DNA from: CAUZIZ01 sp965218775
Lineage (GTDB): Bacteria > Acidobacteriota > UBA6911 > RPQK01 > JAJDTT01
Direction: 5' to 3'
Assembly (NCBI GenBank): GCA_965218775.1
Contig: CBDCLS010000005.1
Coordinates: 1,054,001-1,118,000, forward strand
Length of the DNA: 64,000 nt
Shown here: piece after piece, positions 57,978 through 64,000 of the stretch
How positions within the stretch are numbered: position 1 is the stretch's first letter
Layout of the letters: every line of letters begins with the position of its first letter
Position numbers and translations under genes: made by a program
The notes under the pieces: generated by a model
What the model was told of the DNA's origin: nothing
Database searches by the model: none
Seen by the model: only the letters and a program-made list of their open reading frames with translations

Positions 57978-59462
57978 CTATTTGATCCCGCCAGCCAGAT
58001 ACCGGATGGGCCTCGCACAAACCAGAAAAATGGCGGCCGCAACCAGGGAGATTGTGGCGACGGTCACGAACAAACCGTATGGCGTCATGGTTTCCAGACG
58101 TCCCGCCATCAACCCCGCAATCAGATTACCCAGGGCGGCTCCCATGAACCAGGTTCCCATCATCTGGCCCACGAGTCGCTCTGGCGACAACTTGGTGATG
58201 CTGCTCAGGCCTACCGGGCTGAGGCAGAGTTCTCCCACCGTGTGGAAAAAGTAGGTGCTGACCAACCACATGGGACTCACTCGACCGTCGACCACATAGT
58301 TGGATCCCCACGCCATGACTAGAAAGCCAACGCCCAGGAGAAGAAGTCCGAGACCAAACTTGACCCCCAAAGACGGGTTTCGCCGTCCCAACCCAACCCA
58401 CAACATTCCCATTAGCGGAGCCAAAAGAACGATGAAGAGGGGATTGATCTGCTGGAGCCAACCCGCCGGGATCTCCCAGGAGAGGATCTCGAGGTTGGTA
58501 TGTTCTTTGGCAAAGAGGTTCATGGTCGAGCCTGCCTGCTCGAAACCCGACCAGAAGAAGGCGGCACCCACGAACAGGACGAAGATCAACCCGACTCGCC
58601 TTCTTTCCAACCCATCTCGGCAGGCAAAAATGATGACGTAGGCAAAGTACAGGATCGCCACCACGCTGATCACATACCAGATGGCCTCGGCGAACTGTGC
58701 AATGGTGAAAGAGACCGTTCCACTAAGAGACGCGGCCGCCAGGAGGGCGGCGAGCAACACCAGCACCCCAATTCCCGTCCAGAGCTGCCGTCGGGCGCCG
58801 GCGAGGGCCTGGGGCTCTTGAGCCTCCGCCTTCAGGAGCCCTGCGCTGCCCAGGTGCTTGGCCCCAAGAATGTACTGGATCACCGCGAGGGTCATGCCTA
58901 CTCCGGCAACGCCGAAACCGAGATGCCAGTCGACCTTCTCACCCAGATACGAGCAGATGCCCGGCCCCATGAAGGCTCCTACATTGATGCCCATATAGAA
59001 GATTGAGAAGCCGGCGTCCCGCCGCGCATCCTTTTCGGGATACAAACCAGCCACCACGGCACTGACGTTCGGCTTCAGGAGTCCGGTGCCCGTTGCTACC
59101 AGGACCAGACCCAGGTAGAAGGTCCACTCATCGGGAATCGCAAGGACGTAGTGACCGAGTGCGATGACGATACCGCCTATCAGGATCGCGCGACGCTGGC
59201 CCGTCAGCCGGTCGGCGATCCAGCCCCCGGGCAACGCCAGGGCATAGACGCCGAAGGTGTAGAGTCCGTAGATGGCTCCGGCTCGAGCAGTCCCCATGCC
59301 GAGTCCCCCACTGATAGTGTCGGTCATGTACAGCACTAACAGGGCTCGCATGCCGTAGTAGCTGAAACGCTCCCACATCTCGGTGAAGAACAGGGTCGAG
59401 AGTCCCATGGGGTGTCCGAGGAAGGTCTTCTCCCCGGAAACTGCTGCGTTCATCTGTCCCAT
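57978..59462 (-). CDS. POT-family proton-dependent oligopeptide transporter
   Basis: A 494-residue inner-membrane symporter with about 14 hydrophobic segments. TEMWERFSYYGMRALLVLYM is the E-x-x-E-R-F-x-Y-Y-G motif that binds protons and peptide, GGWIADRLTGQRRAILIGGI and DAGFSIFYMGINVGAFMGPG are family signatures, and the C-terminal half contains WFMGAALGNLIAGLMA. It imports di- and tripeptides with protons. The start at ATG 59462 is preferred (GGGAAGGGA upstream); a second ATG at 59453 is possible. Confidence 0.95.
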   Translation of the reverse strand: MGQMNAAVSGEKTFLGHPMGLSTLFFTEMWERFSYYGMRALLVLYMTDTISGGLGMGTARAGAIYGLYTFGVYALALPGGWIADRLTGQRRAILIGGIVIALGHYVLAIPDEWTFYLGLVLVATGTGLLKPNVSAVVAGLYPEKDARRDAGFSIFYMGINVGAFMGPGICSYLGEKVDWHLGFGVAGVGMTLAVIQYILGAKHLGSAGLLKAEAQEPQALAGARRQLWTGIGVLVLLAALLAAASLSGTVSFTIAQFAEAIWYVISVVAILYFAYVIIFACRDGLERRRVGLIFVLFVGAAFFWSGFEQAGSTMNLFAKEHTNLEILSWEIPAGWLQQINPLFIVLLAPLMGMLWVGLGRRNPSLGVKFGLGLLLLGVGFLVMAWGSNYVVDGRVSPMWLVSTYFFHTVGELCLSPVGLSSITKLSPERLVGQMMGTWFMGAALGNLIAGLMAGRLETMTPYGLFVTVATISLVAAAIFLVCARPIRYLAGGIK

Positions 59463-59524
59463 TCAAGTTCCCTTCCCTGCCAGTACCCTGTCAACCTGGG
59501 AATTGTAGGTTCTGAACGGCCCTG

Positions 59525-59542
59525 GCGGCCGATCTCTGCGTT
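59525..59542. repeat. 18-bp core shared with the 27565-27844 element
   Basis: GCGGCCGATCTCTGCGTT here is the exact reverse complement of AACGCAGAGATCGGCCGC at 27670-27687 inside the MITE-like element. Neighbouring words (AAGGC..., CATAGCTTGG) are weakly similar, so 59490-59645 may be an older, eroded relative of that element lying between divergent genes. Confidence 0.5.
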
Positions 59543-59749
59543 GCGCGTCCTGGACGTAGACCAAGCTATGCCTGCGGCCGCGCGCCTTGACCTCGACCAC
59601 CATGGCTCGCCCATAACCCACAATCTCCAGGTTGACTGAGTACTAGAGCGATTCCTGGGTAAACACTACTTTCGGCAAGCGACGGCTTCCGGTAACCTGG
59701 TCACGTCCGGTGCAGCGCACTCGCGCACGCTGTACAAGAGCTGTTAAGA

Positions 59750-61942
59750 ATGAATAAGGTTCAACCGCAAGTCAACCAAGCCATCGGACTCTGCCTTCTT
59801 CTTCTCTGCCTTGGAAACCAAGGCTTCGCACAAGAATCTCCTACCAAGACTGAGAGTCTCGCTGAGAAGAGAGAAATCCTGGCCCAGGAGATGGACTCGC
59901 TTTGGGGTTCTCTGGCAGAGGCCGATCACCTCTCCGAAGACCAGATCGCAGCGCTCACTCGAGAGGTCGATATTCTGGAGCAGATCGACCTGGTTTACGC
60001 CCAACTCGAATCGCAACGACAGAGAATCGAGGAGTTGAAGCTTGGGAGACCGCGCCTGGAGAAAGAACGGGATCGACTGCGCCAGAGCGGACCATCTGAA
60101 CCGGAAAGGGATACTTTCTCATTCCTGGAATCGGTTCGTATCGATCTGCTGCGCGAAAAAGCTCGAGCAGCGAAGGTGACTGCCGCCCAGAGTGTCCTGG
60201 AGGTGACTCTTGAGAATGCCCGAGATGTTCTGGAAGCGCGGCAGAGAGAACGTCGCAGAATCAAAGAGCTGGTAGAAACCGCACCGACGAATGAAAACAA
60301 AGACGATCTCCGTCTTGCCGAACACCGGGAGGGCCTCGCAGGCGAACTATTAAATCTCCGTTTGGCCGAAAGCGAAACGCAATCGCTGACATTGGAAGCA
60401 CAGCAGTTGGGCATTGCGAGTTTGGAGGAGAAGCTCGCCTGGACCCGGGAGAGAGTCTTGTTCACTGCCGAAGATCTCCAGCAGCAGCTGGATCGGGTGA
60501 CTTCCAGGAACACCAAGGCAAGGGCATCACTCGACGAAGCCAAAGGTAAGCTGGAAGGTGCCGACCAGAAGCTCTCCAAAGCGAGGATGAGACTGGCAGG
60601 CACGGAGACTCGTCCTCCCCTGCTCTTGGAAGAAGTGGAGACCCTGCGCTTGGTAAGAGAGAGCCTCCAGGTCCAGATATCGCTGTCGCTGGAACAAATG
60701 CAGTGGCTGGTGATGGAAAGGTCCGTCTGGGAAAAGCGTTATCAACATTCGGCCCGACAGATGTCAGGCGATGCGACGGAACAGGCTCAAGGGGAACTGC
60801 GGCAGCTTCAGGCCTCCTCCCAGCGCCTGAGCGAAGAGCTGAATGCTCTCAGGAAAGATCTGGCTTCCCGCCGACAAAGTCTTGAGGGCTTCACCGGACA
60901 GCGACGGTTGAGGAGATGGATGCAGCAGCAGCTGGATCAGCTCCGTAGCCAAACGGTTCTGTATGAGTCGGCGCTGTTGGATCTCGATACCCTGCGTGGA
61001 CTGTACGAGATCTTCCTATCCGAGCTGGAAACCGAGCCCTCCAGCTTGCTCCAGACCTGGTCCGATCTATGGGACACCCTTGCGGCCATCTGGCAATTCG
61101 AGATCACCAACATCGATGATCGGCCGATTACTGTCCAGAAGATTGTGTTAGGAATCCTCCTGGTCCTGCTGGGCCTACTTATTGCCCGGCTTCTCAGCGG
61201 GGTCTTCGCCAGGCGGGTCTTGCCGAGACTGGGCTTGACCCAGGCGGCGGTGGCCGCGATCCGATCAGTGGTCTTCTATGTCCTGCTCTTTTCCTTCACT
61301 CTATTGGCCCTTCGATTGGTCAACGTTCCCCTCACGGTCTTCACGCTGTTGGGTGGCGCCGCGGCCATCGGACTCGGCTTTGGCAGCCAGAATATCGTCA
61401 ACAACTTCATCAGCGGCCTGATCCTGCTGGCGGAACGCCCGATACGTATCGGAGACCTGATCGAGGTTGAAGACCTCTACGGGACCGTCGAGGACATTGG
61501 CGCTCGAAGCACTCACGTCCGCAGCTCGGAGAATGTGGACATCATCGTGCCCAACAGCTCTTTCCTGGAAAAGAACGTCATCAACTGGACGCTTTCGGAC
61601 GATCGCTACCGAGCTCAGATCTCGGTGGGCGTCGCCTACGGGTCTCCCACGGAGGAGGTGGCGCGTCTGATCCGAAAGGCCGTCGAAGATCACCCCCGGA
61701 TTCTGAAGCGACCGGACCCCATTATCTTGTTCGCAGACTTCGGCAATAATTCGCTCGATTTCGAGGTGCATTTCTGGATCCGAATGAGACGATTGATGGA
61801 TCGCCGTATCGTTGCAAGCGACCTCCGCTATCGAGTCGACGAAATGTTCCGAGAGGCTGGTATCGTGATCGCGTTCCCGCAGCGGGACGTCCACCTGGAC
61901 AGCTCCCAGCCACTGGACGTGCGGCTGTTGAACGAGTCGTGA
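59750..61942 (+). CDS. mechanosensitive channel (MscS/MscK-like) with long coiled-coil front
   Basis: A 730-residue protein. A signal peptide (QAIGLCLLLLCLGNQGFA) precedes about 400 residues rich in Glu, Leu, Gln and Arg, forming periplasmic coiled coils. Several membrane segments follow (about 460-545: IVLGILLVLLGLLIARLL, VVFYVLLFSFTLLALRLV). The MscS core then has LLGGAAAIGLGFGSQNIVNN, FISGLILLAERPIRIGDLIE and IVPNSSFLEKNVINWT, the pore helix and upper beta domain signature. It should open under membrane tension to release solutes at osmotic downshock. The start ATG 59750 lacks a strong ribosome binding site. A tandem GAGCAGT repeat overlaps the stop codon. Confidence 0.93.
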   Translation: MNKVQPQVNQAIGLCLLLLCLGNQGFAQESPTKTESLAEKREILAQEMDSLWGSLAEADHLSEDQIAALTREVDILEQIDLVYAQLESQRQRIEELKLGRPRLEKERDRLRQSGPSEPERDTFSFLESVRIDLLREKARAAKVTAAQSVLEVTLENARDVLEARQRERRRIKELVETAPTNENKDDLRLAEHREGLAGELLNLRLAESETQSLTLEAQQLGIASLEEKLAWTRERVLFTAEDLQQQLDRVTSRNTKARASLDEAKGKLEGADQKLSKARMRLAGTETRPPLLLEEVETLRLVRESLQVQISLSLEQMQWLVMERSVWEKRYQHSARQMSGDATEQAQGELRQLQASSQRLSEELNALRKDLASRRQSLEGFTGQRRLRRWMQQQLDQLRSQTVLYESALLDLDTLRGLYEIFLSELETEPSSLLQTWSDLWDTLAAIWQFEITNIDDRPITVQKIVLGILLVLLGLLIARLLSGVFARRVLPRLGLTQAAVAAIRSVVFYVLLFSFTLLALRLVNVPLTVFTLLGGAAAIGLGFGSQNIVNNFISGLILLAERPIRIGDLIEVEDLYGTVEDIGARSTHVRSSENVDIIVPNSSFLEKNVINWTLSDDRYRAQISVGVAYGSPTEEVARLIRKAVEDHPRILKRPDPIILFADFGNNSLDFEVHFWIRMRRLMDRRIVASDLRYRVDEMFREAGIVIAFPQRDVHLDSSQPLDVRLLNES

Positions 61943-61975
61943 GCAGTGAGCAGTGAGCAGTGAGCAGTGAGCAGT
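61941..61975. repeat. tandem heptamer repeat (GAGCAGT x5)
   Basis: Five perfect copies of GAGCAGT start inside the stop codon of the channel gene, followed by a degenerate GAAGAGT. Similar GTGAGCAGTGATGCAGTGAG sequence is found at 43384-43403. Confidence 0.85.
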
Positions 61976-62184
61976 GAAGAGTACCGGAAACAGCTGCAGC
62001 CAATTGTGCCGCGAACGGGTAAACTGCGAGTATTATTAAGACAAGTCCGACAGAGCCGCGAACGACTTGACTTGTCTGCAGTATGAGCCCACGTTCCGAG
62101 GAGAGAGCCGGACAACGGCGAATCGCCCCCGTCCCCGGCCTAGTACGCTGAATGATCCAACGGCGCCGGTAGGGCTTAGGGCAC

Positions 62185-62964
62185 TTACCCCCCCGCGGTC
62201 ACTCTCTGGATCGATCTCGCCTTTCCGCTTTCTTCATCGATGTCCAGGACGACTGAGGCAAGGACAGGGGATTCCTTGGCAGTCTCAAACCGGGAGGGAA
62301 TTCCGGTCAGGAATCGGGAAAGTGAGCCCTCCAGTTTCATGCCGATGACGGAGTTGTAGGATCCGGTCATGCCGACATCCGAGATGTAGGCGGTACCCTT
62401 GGGCAAGACCCGTTCGTCAGCAGTCGGAACGTGCGTGTGGGTACCAATTACTGCGGAAACCTTGCCGTCCAAGAACCAGGAGAAGGCCATTTTCTCAGAG
62501 GTGGCCTCGGCGTGAAAATCGACGATGATGACCTGAGCTTGCCGTGACAACCTCTCGATCTGAGCCTCAGCTCGACGAAATGGACAATCGATGATGGGCA
62601 TGAAGACCCGTCCCTGAAGGTTGAGCACGGCTGCCATGGCACCTACCCGTGTAGTCGCTACGAAGGAGTCTGCGCCGGGTAGCCCGGGAGGGTAGTTACC
62701 AGGACGAAGCAGACGAGGCTCCTTCTCGAAGTACTGCATCACCTCTTTCTTGTCCCAGATGTGATTTCCCGAAGTCATGACATCGACGCCGTAGTCGAGA
62801 ATATCCCGAGCGATTTCGGCCGTTATGCCGAACCCCCCCGCTGCGTTCTCTACATTGGCAATGGTGAAATCGATTTCGTGCTCCTGCTGAAGCTCGGGCA
62901 GATATCTTCGCAGCACCTTTCTTCCCGCACTCCCAACAATATCTCCGACGAACAATACTTTCAT
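62185..62964 (-). CDS. ymdB: YmdB-family metallophosphoesterase
   Basis: A 259-residue binuclear-metal phosphodiesterase. MKVLFVGDIVGSAGRKVLRR, NVENAAGGFGIT, TSGNHIWDKKEV, IIVDFHAEATSEKMAF and VIGTHTHVPTADERVLPKGT, AYISDVGMTGSYNSVIGM are the metal-binding and active-site segments of the TIGR00282 family, which hydrolyses 2',3'-cyclic nucleotides in vitro and influences RNase Y-dependent processes in Bacillus. Its ATG overlaps the stop of rny as ATGA, the conserved arrangement. Confidence 0.93.
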   Translation of the reverse strand: MKVLFVGDIVGSAGRKVLRRYLPELQQEHEIDFTIANVENAAGGFGITAEIARDILDYGVDVMTSGNHIWDKKEVMQYFEKEPRLLRPGNYPPGLPGADSFVATTRVGAMAAVLNLQGRVFMPIIDCPFRRAEAQIERLSRQAQVIIVDFHAEATSEKMAFSWFLDGKVSAVIGTHTHVPTADERVLPKGTAYISDVGMTGSYNSVIGMKLEGSLSRFLTGIPSRFETAKESPVLASVVLDIDEESGKARSIQRVTAGG

Positions 62965-64000
62965 TTCGCGTAGTCGACCACTCGCATCTCACGAATCAGG
63001 GTCACCTTCACCTGACCCGGATACTGCATCTCATTCTCGATCCTCTTGGCGATATCCTTGGTAAGCCAGAAGGCCTGCTCATCAGACACTTCGCTACTCT
63101 CTACGATGATGCGGATCTCCCGGCCGGCCTGTAGAGCAAAGGCCTTGGCCACACCGGCAAAGGAGGAGGCAATCGTCTCCAGCGTCTCCAGACGCTTGAT
63201 GTAGCTTTCCAACATCTCCCGCCGGGCTCCCGGCCGCGCGGCCGAGGTAGCGTCCGCGGCCTGGACCAGAACCGCCTCCAGCGTCCGGAACTCGACATCG
63301 AAGTGGTGCGCTTCGATGGCATGGATGACTTCCTCACTTTGACGGTGTTTACGCGCCAACTCGACACCTAACTGAAGGTGGGTGCCCTCCATGTCTCGAT
63401 CGACGGCCTTTCCGATGTCGTGCATCAGACCGGCCCGCTTGCAGACCTCGACATCGGCGCCCACCTCGCGGGCCATGATGCCCGCCAGGTACGCCACCTC
63501 TCGACTATGGCTAAGGACGTTCTGGCCATAGCTGGTGCGATACCTAAGCCGTCCGAGGAAACGTAGGATGTCGTCAGGGAAATCGTGTATGGCGAACTCG
63601 AAGGCGGCCGCCTCACCCTCCTCGTGCAGCCTCTTGTCCATCTCCTTCTGGACTTGTCGCACCACCTCTTCGATGCGTGCCGGATGGATTCGGCCGTCGT
63701 GGATCAGGCGCTCTATCGCCATTTTGGCAATCTCGCGTCGAAAGGGATCGAAGGCGGAAAGAATCACCGCTTCCGGAGTATCATCGACAATCAGCTCGAC
63801 GCCCGTTGCCTGTTCCAGAGCCCGTATGTTACGGCCTTCTCTACCGATGATCCGTCCCTTCATATCGTCGGACGGAAGATCCACAACCGACACCGTCGTC
63901 GAGACGACGTGTTCGCCCGCACACCGCTGGATGGCCTGCGTAATAATCTTGCGGGCTTCTTGTTCCGCTTTCTCGCGCGCCTGCTCTTCAATCCGCCGCG
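62961..64000 (-). CDS. rny: ribonuclease Y, C-terminal part (continues past the window edge)
   Basis: The frame enters from the right edge and ends at 62961, giving about 345 residues. EEQAREKAEQEARKIITQAI is the tail of the coiled-coil region, SVVDLPSDDMKGRIIGREGR and NIRALEQATG form the KH RNA-binding domain (GRIIGREGRN), and HSREVAYLAGIM with GLMHDIGKAVDRDMEGTH form the HD metal-binding catalytic domain; VKVTLIREMRVVDYAK is the conserved C-terminus. The membrane anchor lies beyond the window. RNase Y starts bulk mRNA decay in organisms that lack RNase E or use both. The stop overlaps the ymdB start. Confidence 0.96.
   Translation of the reverse strand, partial: RRIEEQAREKAEQEARKIITQAIQRCAGEHVVSTTVSVVDLPSDDMKGRIIGREGRNIRALEQATGVELIVDDTPEAVILSAFDPFRREIAKMAIERLIHDGRIHPARIEEVVRQVQKEMDKRLHEEGEAAAFEFAIHDFPDDILRFLGRLRYRTSYGQNVLSHSREVAYLAGIMAREVGADVEVCKRAGLMHDIGKAVDRDMEGTHLQLGVELARKHRQSEEVIHAIEAHHFDVEFRTLEAVLVQAADATSAARPGARREMLESYIKRLETLETIASSFAGVAKAFALQAGREIRIIVESSEVSDEQAFWLTKDIAKRIENEMQYPGQVKVTLIREMRVVDYAK

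Noticed and set aside
1..64000. tRNA, rRNA, CRISPR arrays, riboswitches
   Set aside because: I scanned by eye for T-loop and anticodon-arm patterns, rRNA cores and regularly spaced direct repeats and found none; a dedicated search tool would be decisive.

Overview
This is a 64 kb, GC-rich (my estimate, high fifties per cent) stretch of bacterial chromosome with no rRNA, tRNA or CRISPR that I could find. The gene content fits a free-living or host-associated heterotroph of the Acidobacteriota or a related deeply branching phylum. The reasons are the DUF1549/DUF1553 cytochrome-type protein next to a Tat-exported DUF1501 protein, Tat-exported Gfo/Idh/MocA oxidoreductases, large PIG-L deacetylases, a DsbA-like thioredoxin with a SurA-like front end, DinB and POT proteins, and a ymdB-rny pair. 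The phylum is an inference from gene families, not proof.

Layout. Positions 1-19,700 are an accessory and decaying zone. It holds an HGG-motif zinc-finger-like protein, a truncated sugar-phosphate isomerase, an intact five-bladed-propeller glycosidase-like protein, a ComEC N-terminal remnant, a truncated unknown protein, and remnants of a cupin and a tyrosine recombinase. Two virtually identical 1,208-bp IS1-like elements (6300-7507 and 12429-13636) lie in direct orientation around a secreted subtilisin-like protease with a Cys-rich tail. Two IS6-family remnants face each other around the second IS1 copy. Kelch and esterase genes, a frameshifted amidohydrolase, a CapA-like phosphoesterase and a 3-hydroxyacyl-CoA dehydrogenase follow.

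Positions 19,798-32,612 are well-kept genes: PIG-L deacetylase, MFS exporter, a coupled DsbA-like/HupE-like pair, a Tat-exported oxidoreductase, then a cell-surface polysaccharide cluster (epimerase, O-antigen ligase, glycosyltransferase) divergent from lysA. Positions 32,829-44,271 hold a small secreted protein, a BlaI-type repressor, an intact IS1380-family element inserted exactly at the repressor stop codon, a threonine-dehydratase-like enzyme, a bactofilin-like membrane protein, a 2-hydroxyacid dehydrogenase and the DUF1549/DUF1501 pair. Positions 44,300-57,900 mix small housekeeping enzymes (RpiB, GNAT, cupin, phosphatase, methyltransferases, DinB) with a membrane-anchored MutS-like ATPase, a membrane SGNH hydrolase, and scars of deletion. 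The right end carries a POT transporter, an MscS-type channel, ymdB and the 3' part of rny.

The most notable material is not a single new gene system but a set of small non-coding mobile or palindromic elements. These are a 280-bp element with perfect 34-bp inverted ends lying between two convergent stop codons, a 183-bp element, both flanked by CTAG, an IS1380 insertion flanked by CTAA, a two-copy palindromic repeat with GACGT-rich arms, and a 214-bp element with 17-bp ends. Together with at least eight truncated or frameshifted genes they indicate active genome remodelling.
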